Numbered from the stretch's first letter, positions 12,002 to 23,460 are shown. The stretch: DNA of 44,507 bases from Amphimedon queenslandica (GCF_000090795.2 NW_003546290.1:169790-214296), one strand, 5' to 3'. Program-made: numbers and translations. The notes: generated from the sequence alone by a model not told the origin.

Positions 12002-14028
12002 ATGAGGAAAAAAATTTCGAAAAATTTCAATCCTCCATTTTGGAGGTATAAGCAGTGCACAGTGCCTATCTACTGTCGTGCTGTAGGCTGTAAAAACCTA
12101 GCAGGAAAGTCCGAAAAGAGTTTCTTTAGGTTTCCCAAGGAAAAGAAACAAAGGAAAGCCTGGATAGTAGCTTTAAAACGGGGAGTCAAATGGAAACCAA
12201 CAATTTACACAAGAATTTGTAGTGCTCATTTTGTTGATGGTGAGTGATTAGTCTTATGATTTGGTTCATTTTAGCTGCACTTGTATAGGGAAGTATTCTA
12301 GAAACCCACAAGCTGACAACTATATACCAACACTTCTTGAATTCAACAAGGTATCTCCATCCATTGCAACATCAAGAATGAATCGAGCAGCAAGAGCCAG
12401 TGTTCGTCGTGGCAAATGTAATGCCTCATGTGAACAGAATATCATGGAATGGCCAGATGCAAAACAGGTTTTGATGCGATTCCATTGCAGGAAACTGAGG
12501 AGCAGGTACATGTTAGGAGAGAAGAAGAAGAAGAAGAAGCAAGTGAAGACTTGGATGATTTTGTGCATGATTTAGATAGAGATGTGATGTACCAGGAGAG
12601 ATAAGTGGCGAAGCAATAGAGAATGAAGAGGATATAGAGAGAGACAGATTAATAGGAGTGGATGACGATTTTGCTGATTTTGAAGATTTAGACAGAAACG
12701 AGATGTTACAGAGTGATGACGTGATTGAGAATGAGGAGGATATACAAGTAGAGAGAGACTCAGAAACAGGAGAGGATGATGATATTGCTGAAAATGACTT
12801 TGATTTGGGAATAACAGATGAAGAACCGTTTCAAGGACACAATATACAGGAAACAGTGGAGGAACATGAAATTTCTGATGACCCAGCTGTATTTAGAATC
12901 GTTGAAGATTTATCGTATGAAGTATGTGAACTGCAGGCACATAATGAATTTTTGTTGAGGGATGTAGCTGATTTGAAGACGGAGAATGAATCGTTGAAGA
13001 GACAACTTGATTCATGTTCGCAATACATGGGGGCCATTCAAAATGCCTATTATGCCTGTTCCACTCAACATGCTGCATCTCTGCTTGTTTCCTTGAGCAC
13101 AGCTAAGACAACAAAGTTTGGTGCTGAATTGATTCTTGATAACGATGAAAAGACCCAATTTTATACAGGTCTGACATCATACAGCCTTTTTGAAACACTG
13201 TTTAAGTTATTAAAACCATTTATGGAAAAAAGAATCAGTAAAAAGAGACCACCTCTCTGGTCTATAAAGGATGAATTTTTTATAACGCTGTCGAAACTAA
13301 GGCTAGGGTTGCTCTACAAGGATATTACTTGCCGTAGTAACATTTCTGAGTCTAATGTTTCCAAGATTTTCCATAAATGGCTAGACATAATGTATCGTGA
13401 ATTACAACAACTCATTGTGTGGCCTGATAGAGAGAAGCTGTATGAAACACTTCCAATTCAGTTCAAGAAGCACTACTTCAATGTCATATCGATTATTGAT
13501 TGTTTCGAAATTTTCATAGAAAAATTGCTATCATTAGAATCAAGGTCTTGTACATACAGCCAGTACAAGAAACATAACACTCTTAAAGTTTTGATCTCCA
13601 TAGCACCAACTGGTTCTATAACATTTATATCAAATGTATGGGGTGGAAGGGTTTCGGACAAGGTCATAACTCAGAAGTCAGGATTTCTAGATAAGATATC
13701 GTATGGCGATGTAGTAATGGCTGATTGAGGTTTCAATATTGCAGATGACTTGGCTATTCGAGGAGCTTATTTGGAAATTCCAGCCTTTACAAGAGGCAAG
13801 AAACAACTATCAATGGCTGAAGTTGAGAAAACCAGACAACTGGCACGGCTACGAATTCATGTCGAAAGAGTAATTAGGTTATTACGTAACAAATATATAA
13901 TTTTACAGGGAGTACTTCCAATCACTTTAGTGAAACGACCTTCAGATACAAATGTAGCAACAATTGAAAAAGTTTTTACCGTAGCAGCTGCATTAACTAA
14001 CACATCCAGTTCAATTGTATTTAAGTAA
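12002..14028 (+). pseudogene. THAP-domain DDE transposase, broken
   Basis: N-terminal THAP zinc finger at 12050-12340 (YCRAVGC, FFRFP, ICSAHFVDGK; C-x4-C..C-x2-H) interrupted by a 49-nt GT..AG intron (12240-12288). An acidic and coiled-coil stretch follows (12660-13010), then an HTH and an IS4/DDE_Tnp_4-like catalytic domain from about 13150. Likely catalytic residues are D in IIDCFEIF (near 13490), D in VVMAD (near 13722) and E in HVERVIRLLR (near 13866). Lesions: TGA replaces the Arg codon of the DRGF motif at about 13726, and the reading frame shifts at least once between about 12470 and 12660, next to an AAG repeat. The frame otherwise stays open to a TAA at about 14026. No normal full-length product is expected from this copy. 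Confidence 0.82.
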
Positions 14029-14147
14029 TATTATTATTTTATTATCAGTAACTCCTCTTTCTCGTCTCTCATTTGGCTCTGTTATTTTCCTCTCTAAGTT
14101 ACTTTCCTCCGCTTTATTATTATTGATTTGATTACAATAACATTAAT

Positions 14148-15800
14148 TTAACAGTAACAACTATAATGTAAAACCTTTGTCATGAGAGAGGTATAGTGTT
14201 GCTTTGCTACTTCCTCATGATCTCTCCCCCACTTTAAAGCTTGAGCATTAGGATTCACAGCATAATATTGCATTATGCTCTTGACTATTGAAGTTGGGTA
14301 TCGTTTCCCCATATGCCGTAATATACTATGCATGTGTGACGCAGTAATTCTTCCTTTTCTATGATTTATCAACACTTCTGACTTGGCCTGTTGCGTTGTT
14401 GCTTCAGCAAGATTTTTTGCCTGCGTCTGTGTGACTGTTAAGCTTATGAATGTCCTAGAACGCACATTGTGAAGGTTCACAGCGGTCACACTTGGTTCAT
14501 AAAGATCCGTCAAAACTTGTGGTAGGTCTGGATCCATATCAGCTATATCAATGGAGAATAAATATAGATTTAAAATCAATAGATACATTAGAAAGATAGA
14601 AAGAGATTAAAATTACGTGCACTTGTATCATCACTGTCTTTCAATAACTGCACATCATCTCCTAAAACAAAGAACATCAATGATTATTATCATGCATAAA
14701 GCAGCCAACCGTACCACTTGTACTTGATTCTTCTTCCTCAGATAAGGTTGCATCGGAATCATCTATTGAATACTCTGAAGTTATTTTAATGAACTTCAAG
14801 GTACTTATAATCAACAACATACCTCTCATTGACAATTGCTGGCAAGGGAAGCCTGCCTTCACTGTAAACACAGCAGCTGTGGGGCACACTTTGTGTAGCT
14901 CCTGCAGCAATACTGTTTCACTAATTCTTGGGTTGGCTAAAGTATTCCTCTGTGGCTGAGAGACTGTTTCCCCTTCTTTTCTAAATCTCTTCCTAGGTTT
15001 CTCAAAATTAATTTGAAAGACAGGGCTTGGTAGTGTCTGAAAGATACAATTAATTAGAAAAGTACGTGTAAAGCCAAAAGCATACCAATGTAGAAAAAGA
15101 TTGATTCCATACACATGGTAACGAGGTGCATGTCTTTGCAGCAATCCCCAAGCGGATACAAGCCTCCACTTTGAACAATATTGCAGCGACATGAGAACAT
15201 ACTTCACCACATCTATTAGGAATATATAATGTAAATAAATCATTATGATTGATTTAAATTGCCAGTTTACCCAGCCATACATGTACAGTGTCCTGTTAAA
15301 ATAGTGCCATCTTCCTTTTTGACAGCTGTCCATGTTTGATGAAAATTTGTAGTCCTTTGTGATGGACGAACCTTTGCTTTCAAAACACACACATCAGGAT
15401 TAGAGGGAAAGGAGAAGAGAAAAACAGTCTGAACCCAACCACTACATCAACACCAATGAAATATTCATACACATTCAATTGTCAGTGACTATTTACTTTA
15501 TATAGAAGTTATATGCATCTAAACTGTTGTATGCCTTCATCTTCTCCTTAGTATATGGCCCTGGGGTTTCTATTAAGTAGGTATATATACACCCATACTC
15601 GACTGGGGGCCACAGGCTAATATCATCAACCCAGCCATCAGTTATTTCATAGGGATCCACGCTTGCATCGTAGTTTTTCTTCGATATGTCCTTGATTTTT
15701 TTGTACATATCGCTTTTTTCAACTTCTGGTAGCGTAGAAATATAGGAAGGTGCCATAACAGCAGCCAGACTACAGCTCTCACATTGAGTTTGACCTCCAC
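14148..15800 (-). pseudogene. SWIM zinc-finger / YqaJ nuclease gene of the transposon, truncated
   Basis: Several short exons can be joined. About 15502-15790 has SLWPPVEYGCIYTYLIETPG. About 15271-15400 has VLKAKVRPSQRTT, ending HCTCMAG. 15086-15212 starts CGEVCSHVAAILFKVEA, completing the C-x-C..C-x-H SWIM finger across the intron. 14823-15036 is basic (KPRKRFRKE). Small acidic exons lie at about 14700-14790 and 14598-14662. About 14167-14547 has HRKGRITASH, YPTSIVKSIMQYYAVN and ALKWGRDHEEVAKQHYTSLM. The last exon is the N-terminal half of a YqaJ-like exonuclease domain (PF09588). The second half, which carries the D..ExK metal-binding residues in this family, is absent: the frame ends at 14148, 120 bp from the convergent transposase stop. 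The exon around 15380 also lacks an obvious AG acceptor. Role in transposition is unknown; homologous phage proteins are recombination exonucleases. Confidence 0.75.
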
Positions 15801-15991
15801 AATACCTCCACAATGGCGCAAGCGGATGCCACTTCTACTAATTAAGCACAACACGTGTTTAGAATATTTACGGAATAACATTCACAGGAAAGATATGAAT
15901 ACCAAATTTCAATTCGCTAACATTAGTGACAAAAAAATGGTTTCTTCTCAACTGAAACCGACTATAGAAAACTAAGCAAGTCTTACCGAAG

Positions 15992-16147
15992 CAAGCACCT
16001 GTGGTACCAGATTCAGTGTCAGGATCATTGCCAGTAAAATCTTCACTACTCAGTGAAGTATCGCACTCTCCTGCTATGCAATCTGAAGTTGAAGTGCTAC
16101 TAGATCTGGACAAAGTGATTAAAAAGTACCCCAAGCATGTTGCAACT
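15992..16147 (+). other. Possible exon of unknown gene flanking the transposon
   Basis: The stretch is open on both strands and bordered by splice-like sites on both. Plus-strand reading gives acidic sequence ending LLDLDKVIKKYPKHVA before a gtaagt donor at about 16148. The minus-strand reading is Ser/Asp-rich. I cannot tell which, if either, is used, nor name a family. Confidence 0.2.
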
Positions 16148-16429
16148 GTAAGTAATATTGGAAGGCTTCCATTAAGGTTGGCAACTTGGCACTTGAGTTT
16201 TGTTTTGGGAAGGAGCAGCTACAACAGTGCTCTGTATATGGTTTTATGCTGCGTTTACACTACATAGGTGGGCCAAACCGTGCTGAACCAGACTGAGCTG
16301 GCCCTGCTGTACTAACCATGCTGGCCTGGTTTGGCCCAGCTAACTTCAGCTCAGTTTGGTTACTGTTTACACTTTCACATTCATCATGCATTTAAAGACT
16401 AATATTGGAGTCTTCCCCTTCCCAACCAA
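16148..16429. other. Spacer with an inverted GTTTACACT/AGTGTAAAC-like pair
   Basis: GCGTTTACACTAC (about 16251) and TGTTTACACTTTCAC (about 16366) flank a GC-richer stretch with several TGGTTTGGCC/GGCCAAACC-like inverted words. This may be a small foldback element; no ORF. Confidence 0.3.
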
Positions 16430-16940
16430 TCCCAGCTCATACATGTACATGTGTCTTTAACAGGATGCTTGGGTCTATAGAAATTACACAAACATGTACA
16501 TTGAATAACTATTATACTGTTTTTTATACTATGATCTTGGTTTAGGCTCTGGCTGGGTTCCCTTCCTACAACAATTCTCCTGTGAGATTCAAGCATCACA
16601 CTAGCTGTCCATATCACATCCTTAAATTCATCATTGATAGCTTCTTGCAAATGAGCTTGTGCACAAGTTAACCTCTTTATCTTAAATGGTCATAAATACA
16701 CATGTAAATGCTCTGTCTCACCTAGTTTTATTGTAAGTATTATTTGGCAATAGGCACTGCCTCTAAAAGTCCATCCTAGCTTTGTATGAGAAGATAAAAT
16801 AGTCCTCAGTGACAATGGGTAGTGTTTGTTGGCTAGAATCCGTTGAAGCTGCACAGCAGTCGTCTCATCATCTAATAGCACCTGCTCTTCAACTATTTTC
16901 AGGACCTCATATGTATTTATAGTGGGACGACCAGAACCTA
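16430..16940 (-). pseudogene. Tc1/mariner transposase relic
   Basis: Upstream block (16690-16937): GSGRPT, EEQVLLDDETTAVQLQRIL and LSLRTILSSHTKLGWTFRGS. This is the paired-type HTH region and GRPR-like motif of Tc1/mariner transposases, followed in this family by FRGSAYCQ. Downstream block (about 16450-16650): FKDVIWTASVMLESHRR resembles the first catalytic block (family form DVIWTDE.SV.LE.HRR), but the DE has been lost in a small deletion. RPKHPVK, a later family motif, is also readable near 16450-16480. Frames are not continuous and no terminal repeats were located. Confidence 0.78.
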
Positions 16941-18483
16941 AAATTTTTATTTAATTATTGTAGTACAACTCCCTTTGATGTGATTTCTACAGCCCTCTCA
17001 CTGACATGCCTCAAACGCTCTCCATCACTGGAGGAGGCTCAATTGTCTACATTATCCATATTTTACTCGGGTTTCAGCTGTATCTCTAACACTCTCTTTG
17101 ATGTGCTTAAAATGCTCGCCTTCAAGACCAGAGTCCTTTCTTCTTTTGAGGCTAAAGAAACCTTTCTTCTTTTACAAAAAGGGTAGTTTTTAGTGGTTGC
17201 TCCTCTCCTAGGCCTAAACCTCTTAGGGGGTTGTTCTTGTACTAAATTTAAGATAACAGTAACATTCGGTACATGTAATGTTACCTTACTATCTCTTTAT
17301 TGATGGCTCTAAGTTCATTAATTCTGTCAGCCCTCAGTTCCTGCAATGAGGTTTGTCCTGCCGGTGGCAGAGAGGATGCCATGGACTGGTGGTAGTAGTA
17401 CCCCCGGGGATGACCGGACTGGGACTGGCGGTGGTAAACCACTAAAAACATTTACCAACTTTTAGTGGTTTTTTCAACTGCTAAAAATTGCTTTCGATCT
17501 TAAGTTTCCTGCTTATGCATGTTTGCAGTAGTCTGAACCTGAGGGGATAATTCACTTTCTTTTTGATCACCAACATTATAAAAAGAATCTGTGTAACATT
17601 GGATTTGTACACACTCAACTCTGGACCTCGGCCTTGTGTTCTATTTCTGCCACTCAACCTGGGGCTTGTGCATACCATTCCAATATTACACACTGACCCA
17701 TAATTAACTATGTAACATTTGAATGAGGGATTTATTTATTGTACTTGTACATATTTAATACTTCACGATTTTATAACCATATGATAATTGTCTTAATGCA
17801 TTGGTGGTGCTAGTTGGAAATGCTAGCAGAACCAGAATGATTATATTCATGTTGTTCAGTTGTTGTATTGCCAAACTAATGAACTTGCCTCTTTTTTAGA
17901 GCAGGTTCCTTCTATTTCTAAAGATTCCATCCTCTTCTTGTCATCAGCCATCTCTCAACGATTTGCAACTTTTCTTCACTTGTAGCAAAATGACTATTCG
18001 TGTCTCCTTTAATGTTCTAATAACAAACTAACTTCTCTCTTTCTACTTTTTTAGAGTAGATTAATTTTTTTGCCAGCCATGTCTCAAATCTCGACTCAGT
18101 AGCCATGTGGTACATTTTGTGTGTATATGTAGGTAGCACTTGCACATATACAGTTTTCAAAGTCTGGCTTAGGCATAATGTATAGGATCATATTTCACTT
18201 TCTCATACTACACAGACTTGTCACAAAAACACAAAGGTATAGAATGAGGGATACTGCCTGATATTTTCATGGTCAGATAATGAAGGATATCCGTCTTAGG
18301 ACTTCCTGAACTTAATTTGTATATAACTTCTCCATTGTCCATAACAATTGACGAACTGCTCCTTAATAGTCTAACTCCAAGAAATGGTAAAATGGTAGTT
18401 GCCATTGTCTCAATAGAGGAATATCAGTAACATTATGAAAGAACTGGTTGAAGAGCTGAGAAGAGAAGGGGTGAAAGGAGACT
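16941..18483. other. Intergenic stretch with short inverted words
   Basis: No supported gene. TTTTTAGTGGTT recurs at about 17186 and 17459, with an inverted copy AACCACTAAAAA at about 17437, forming a small hairpin (17437-17468). A minus-strand 65-codon frame (18208-18405) is open but unrecognised. Short ATGGCTG.. frames near 17950 and 18080 on the minus strand end in similar CTCTAAAAAAG words and may be decayed duplicates. Confidence 0.35.
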
Positions 18484-19415
18484 TTACGTCAATAATGGTT
18501 GATAGACCTCCCTTGCCTTCTTTAAGATTGTCAGAAAGCGATCATCAGCCTGTTCCAGGTAGTGTTTTCGAAAGATGCACTCAGTAATATAGGAATCGTA
18601 CATCTCTGTTACAGTACCTGATCGAGGGAGAGATCGCTTAATTGCCCTCCAAGTGCTCTCTATGGTTTGGGTGTGATCCCCAGTTTGACTGTTAACGAAC
18701 TTTATACCATGGTTCACAGTCCCATGAATATATCCTTCCTGTTGAAGGGTACTGTAGCTCTTCTAACAGTTAGTGATGACTTTCGTACCCTGAAGAATAT
18801 ACTTCTTAATCAAGGGGATCAAAGTAGCAACAGATCTGTCCTGTAAAGTCACCATGAAACACCTCTTCAATCCCCTTTCAATACCTCCAAAAACCCACTG
18901 GCCATCAACCCTCAATCCCCTATTAAACTTCCTTTTACCGAACTTTGACTCGTCTACCTCCACCACTTTTCCAGGTCCTCCAAGAGGCTGACTGTCTCTC
19001 TCAAGCACTGTGAGACCAACCTCCCTAGCAAAATAGCACCAAGCTACAATGGTAGAATTGGATCCAATGCGGCATTTCCTGTTTGCTCCAAGTGCCATAT
19101 CCAATAGTAAGTCAGTTTCAGAATCTGCTCTAGAGTCAGACGAGATCCCTCACACCAGCTACCTTTCCTGATACTGACCTTCTTATTGCAGGACTTCTGG
19201 TCTGAGCACCTCCAAACTATGAAGTCTCGTGAAAAAGAAGTGTCCTTTCCCAGCCTCATCCTCCCATTATCGCACTTAAGACAGCCATGATAAGTAAAGT
19301 TTCCTAACACCCCTTCCCTTCTCAGCCATTTGCCTATCTCTTCTCTTGTCTTGCTGCATATAGCATAAATGTCATCTAGTATCATTCCATTGGTAACAAT
19401 AGAATTGGTTGCCAT
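18484..19415 (-). pseudogene. Merlin (IS1016/ISXO2-like) transposase, nearly complete but broken
   Basis: Starts MATNSIVTNG at 19415. An N-terminal zinc-binding part follows (HGCLKCDNG and WRCSDQKSCNKKVSIRKGSW). The catalytic part contains VVEVDESKFGKRKFNRGLRV, QWVFGGIERG and HTQTIESTWRAIKRSLPRSG, all diagnostic of the ISXO2-like DDE family (PF12762). Lesions: a frameshift between about 19044 and 19104, where the zinc-binding frame passes into the catalytic frame, and a TAG at 18763 in a motif that normally reads DCWKAY. The preceding Asp, the presumed second catalytic residue, reads Asn (TNC). The rest stays open to a TGA/TAA-type stop at 18484. No terminal inverted repeats could be paired. 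Confidence 0.88.
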
Positions 19416-20340
19416 TTTGCCTGTAGATCACATGAGGTAAGATGTGCATGTGGTGCTTAGACATATGTAGCCACATCCTGTAATACAAACACGGTAAAAT
19501 GGCGATTTTGCTTGTGGCTGGTAAAGTGTAATCTACCCTAAGTTATTACACTATAGTTTGGTATCATTTTGTTAAATTGTTTTGATGACATTGGTTGCAG
19601 TATAAACAAATCACAATAAAAAGTAACAAGTGTTATCAGGTGAACAAGTCACAATTGTTTTAAGATGAGTATTCAACGGTTCTTGCTTAGCACTATCTGG
19701 ATCATACAAGTATACAGCTTTACTTAATCAAAATGTTCAAGAATTCCTTCGGCAGATGAAACCGTTGACTTGTACACTGTATTACCTTTTACATCAGGTA
19801 TGATTCCTCTAGTTGCTGATTATTTGCGGTAAGGAAGCAGTTCTTTTCATTTTGAGAATTTTTGCTGACTGCTTAATATTGCAACACATTATTGGCCTTC
19901 CTCAGCTTTGTGTAGGCGAGGAATAGGTACTATACTATTGTCTGTCTGTCTTTCATTTTCATTGTTCCCTGGCATTTACAGCACTTAGCAAGGATGTCAC
20001 TAATATGATGCACTGATTCTGAACAAATGATACAGCTAGAGGAATTTAAAATAATTAACACTGATATTATTTGCCCAACAGCTGGTGGATTTGTGAATGA
20101 ATGCTCCTCTGTTTCATACTCTTTGTCCTCTTCAATAATTTTATCATTATCTGAAAGCAGTTCTACAACTCCACCATCACAAAATGATAAATACTAATTA
20201 AATATTAAGTGGATCACTGATTGCCCATAAGCAGTGAGCTCCTTTGCTGTTCTGTTGGGTGTAAGTACTGCCAGAAACCCCCAAAAATAGAACGTTCATG
20301 ACAGAAGCACCTCAATTTCTCTTAGCTTTAATTTGGAGCC
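19416..20340. other. Intergenic stretch, nothing recognised
   Basis: No exon set, RNA gene or paired repeat that I can support. Probably flanks of decayed elements. Confidence 0.35.
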
Positions 20341-20346
20341 TGAGCT

Positions 20347-20529
20347 TCAATCCACCCATTGGGACTTGAGAGTTGTGTTGTCGGGCATCAGCTCATTCAT
20401 TTCCACTAACTTCCCTCCTTTTATTTTTTCTGCTATTTTCCCTGAGATAGGAAGAAAGGAGTGTGAAATGGCCATGGCTTCAGAGAAAGTGGAGGCAGAG
20501 GTTCCCTTTGAGCTTGAGGAGCTGTCCAA
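20347..20529 (-). pseudogene. Fragment of a mobile-element accessory ORF (tentative)
   Basis: A 60-codon frame with FLPISGKIAEKIKGGKLVEM followed by NELMPDN. This resembles an N-terminal segment (GLPPVP.KL..KI..GEFVEM.ELLP) that I recall from ORFs in cnidarian and sponge retroelements or tyrosine-recombinase elements. That recollection is uncertain. No continuation was found on either side. It could equally be a chance frame. Confidence 0.25.
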
Positions 20530-20699
20530 TGGGGAGATCAGGGATCATCAGCTAGGCTGCTCAAAGAGAAGTTTCTGAATCAGCTGATGGTGAAACAGTT
20601 ACAATAGAAGGATGTGATGGAAGAGCTGCATTTGAAATGGAATTATTATTATTGCAATTAGCAGCTTCAGAAGAGGCCCAAGGAAAAATACAATAATAC

Positions 20700-22514
20700 T
20701 AAAAGGTAAAAATATAATAACATGCTTTAAAATAGGAATGTGCCTTTGAACTGTGCTCAAGAAGCCTAACATAAATAGACCCACTCTTGTACAAAACTTT
20801 AATGCCTTTCCCATCAAATGATAGTTTGCCATCGGGAATCAGAATATGACGATTCACACATTTCACAAATTCAAAATCTTCGGGACTAAAACTTTCAATT
20901 GAATGTATGGACGATTCCTGGGTCTTTATGACTGCCACAATTTCATTACGTCTGACATATTAGTAGACAGGCACACAATACCTTTAAATATTACATCATA
21001 ATTTTTATTGATAGACAGGCACACAATACCTTTAAATATCATGTCATAAGTTTTAACAGTGTGCTCATACCCCATATACTCAAGACATACAAGGTTTCGC
21101 TGATACTGGAGAGTATTCTCACTTCTCTCTCTCTTCCGTTTAGAATACCTATCTATACGAGCAGCTGGATTTGACTTCAACTCTTCTAGCAATCTTGAAG
21201 CTTTGGCAATGGTACTCTCAACTCCACTAGGAGAACTATTATTGCTAGTGGCCCTACTTCATGAAGCAAATGTGCTTTGTAATTCAGAATTGATTTCAGT
21301 TTTGCCTATAATAATAAAAATTGAATTAAACTAAGCTAACTTAAAGTATTTACTATTGCTTTGCTTGCTGTAGCTCTTCAAAATGACACGTTGACCCATC
21401 TGTGTCACTCCCAACATAACGAGCTGCTGTTCGTCAAGTATTGGTATTTTATTTACTGTAACCTACATAGAAATTAAAATCAGCAGTAGTTTTATTTAAA
21501 TTAGTTTTTTGCAAGTCACATGCATAAGCTTAGTTAATTATAGCCTTAAAAATTTCCTGGCTTTCCTAATGGTCACCATGAGTCCCTGGCTAGCAGCTTC
21601 CGCCTGACTAGTGCTACCCTGGTAGTAGTAGCTTACTTTTTCTTCTATAAATCTCTGCAGTAGGTGACTAACCCCAGCCACTTGCAATGCTTCAGCAATA
21701 CTATCTTTATCCTCTTGCTCCAGCTCCTGCTTATCACCCTCATTTACACCTTGATTAACACCAGAATTGTCCTCCTTATTTGATTAGGGCACATGCATAC
21801 TGCATAGGGCAATGCCACAATAGGCGTGGAGGATGTCACATGACCTAACCCACCCATTAATAGTAAGCATGTGCACTGCACTGCACTGCACTTGTGCGTG
21901 GAATTTCATTCGATGACTATTATTGTTATTGAAACATTTGCTTTGCCATAGGTTGCTGAGCAAGGCCCACATGCAGCCCCTGCGCCCTTGCTGGGCTCCC
22001 AATAACCACCCAGGTTCATGCATGTGAGCACCTGTCCCGGATCGCCCAACGACATGCAAACCATATTAACTAAGCCTATAGGCCCCATACGTTTGTGTGA
22101 GTGTGTGAAAGTTAAGTACTGTAGCATACCTGATAATGGAGGCACTGGCCTTGGTGGAGCTGCGGGCATGGTCCCGGCATAAGGAGGAATAGATTAACCG
22201 GAGGCCATCTCACAAAGAGCCCATTGACTCCCTGTTCAATCCCAGCCTCGACAGCGGCATTGATAAGCTTCATGAAGTCCCCGGGCCCAGGCGAGGCCGT
22301 GGCCAGGGTTTCCCCAGCTGGACGGACAACAGGAGGGTGGTCGCGTACTGACGCTGGGGTAGTTGCAGTAAAAACAGTTGGTGAACTTGGTCCAGTGATG
22401 TCTGACAAGGACGGGAGAGAGAGGGGGGCAGCCACCAGAGCCCGACACGGTCATGTCTAGAGAGGTAAGAGCCTCTGCTGCAGAAGGCACAGGGTCATGA
22501 GAAGGTGCAGCCAT
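20700..22514 (-). pseudogene. SAM-domain protein of a multicopy family, decayed
   Basis: Exons read on the minus strand. The start is at 22514 (MAAPSHDPVPSAAEAL), then a Pro/Thr-rich GC-rich segment, DFMKLINAAVEAGIEQGVNG and a Pro-rich tail (22110-22450). Exon about 21630-21775 ends EALQVAGVSHLLQRFIEEK before gtaagc. Exon 21376-21462 reads ILDEQQLVMLGVTQMGQRVI, and the two together make a plausible SAM domain. Exon about 21170-21310 is then broken by TGA near 21260, followed by a basic stretch (RYSKRKRERSE). A 16-codon in-frame tandem duplication lies near 20963-21058. The last segment (20700-20938) reads SFSPEDFEFVKCVNRHILIP and KVLYKSGSIYVRL. The frame shifts near 20950. I cannot name the family; SAM domains mediate protein-protein oligomerisation. 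Confidence 0.5.
20963..21058. repeat. Two-copy 48-bp tandem duplication
   Basis: The 27-mer starting AGACAGGCACACAATACC occurs at 20965 and 21013 with similar flanks (period 48 bp, 16 codons). Within the decayed SAM-family gene it duplicates YDMIFKGIVCLS in frame. Confidence 0.85.
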
Positions 22515-22640
22515 CACAAGAGTCTAATAGAGAGAAAGCCGGACGGGAGCTTAGAGAGTAAGGACTTTAGCTGAGCTAACTGCAAGCAATAATGCCTCGA
22601 CCCCTGCAGACTCGGGGCCTTAAATAGGCAGCGTAGCTGT
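22110..22640. other. GC-rich, CpG-rich island in AT-rich surroundings
   Basis: Visibly richer in G+C and CpG than the flanking DNA. It contains the 5' coding end of the SAM-family pseudogene and a possible promoter (22515-22640). This suggests a recent arrival or a retained promoter island. Confidence 0.6.
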
Positions 22641-22977
22641 GGGCGTGGTTAACCTTGCTTAAAGCTATGCTCTAACTGACAAATCAAAATTTTTTATCCA
22701 GATACTCTGATAGTAAGCAGATATCTGGATAACCAGGATATCCGTTTCAGCTCTACAGCACAGGTGGCCACTGGCCAAGAAGCAAAGATAGTTAATGATT
22801 GACTCATTGTGCTACATGCAATAGTTGTAATGTAAACTCCAAGCTGTCAATACCTGCAGCTGGTCATATGTTTTTTAATAAGGCTAACAAAATCAGTTCC
22901 TGACACTTCAAACTTCTTTCCTTTGCCTATAACATTTAAATACAAGTTGAAATGATTGTAGAAACAGTTACATGTAC

Positions 22978-23460
22978 ATCAGCAACAGCAGTGTCAACAG
23001 GAACAGCTGCAAGATCCTTTTGAAGTGGTGTAATATAGGCCTTCCCTTCCTCAACATAAGCCTTCAAGTATCATGGAGTAGTTGTAAAATTATATGGAAT
23101 AACTTCAAGCCCTCTTAAATTTTGAATACATCTTAACAACTCGAAACCACCTCCTTTTGCTAGTACCGGATAGGATAATATTATTTGATCTTGTAACTCC
23201 TTTGCATTTAGTGACGGTGACATACCGATTGTGACTGATCTTTCCCCTACACCAGTATCTTGTAGCATCAACTTCTGTACTTTTGTTGTAGGTACTCAAT
23301 TAGCATCACAATTAAGCAAGCAAAAGAATGTGAACTGTAGTGGTTTGGAGCTGAGTTTCCCTCTCTTTTCATATGGCACAAAATTAAGTCTTTGTTCAGC
23401 CTGCGACCCAACGTTCCTTAAAGCCCTGGCAGCTGTATATGAGGCATTCCCTACTCCTTG
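22978..23460 (-). pseudogene. GGGFELLR-type domain pseudo-exon
   Basis: One continuous frame with two nonsense codons (TGA at 23296 and 23071). Readable blocks include KRGKLSSKPLQFTFFCLLNC, LMLQDTGVGERSVTIG, LNAKELQDQIILSYPVLAKG, GGFELLRCIQNLRGLEVIP and EEGKAYITPLQKDL. It ends at a gtacat donor (22977-22976). I recall a multicopy, often HECT-containing protein family of corals and sponges with a GGGFELLR..YVRPIQ.DL domain, and this resembles it. That link is from memory and unverified. It may belong with the SAM-family pseudogene downstream on the same strand. Confidence 0.42.

Larger units (their letters stand above)
11377..15966. mobile_element. ISL2EU/IS4EU-like DNA transposon, about 4.6 kb, decayed
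   Basis: Bounded by identical 27-bp terminal inverted repeats (11377-11403 and 15940-15966) beginning TATAGTCGGTTTCAGTTGAG. The outer TA at each end fits a 2-bp TA target duplication. It carries two convergent genes: a THAP plus DDE transposase on the plus strand, and a SWIM zinc finger plus YqaJ-nuclease gene on the minus strand. From family knowledge, this pairing of an IS5/DDE_Tnp_4-type transposase with a YqaJ protein is a hallmark of the eukaryotic ISL2EU (IS4EU) group; that assignment is from memory. Perfect terminal repeats with only a few coding lesions suggest a fairly young copy, but both genes are broken. Confidence 0.85.

Noticed and set aside
14677..15390. 237-codon minus-strand open frame as one protein
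   Set aside because: It runs through several introns of the SWIM-YqaJ gene; only parts of it (for example HKVCPTAAVFTVKAG) coincide with the true frame, and the SWIM finger is in another frame.
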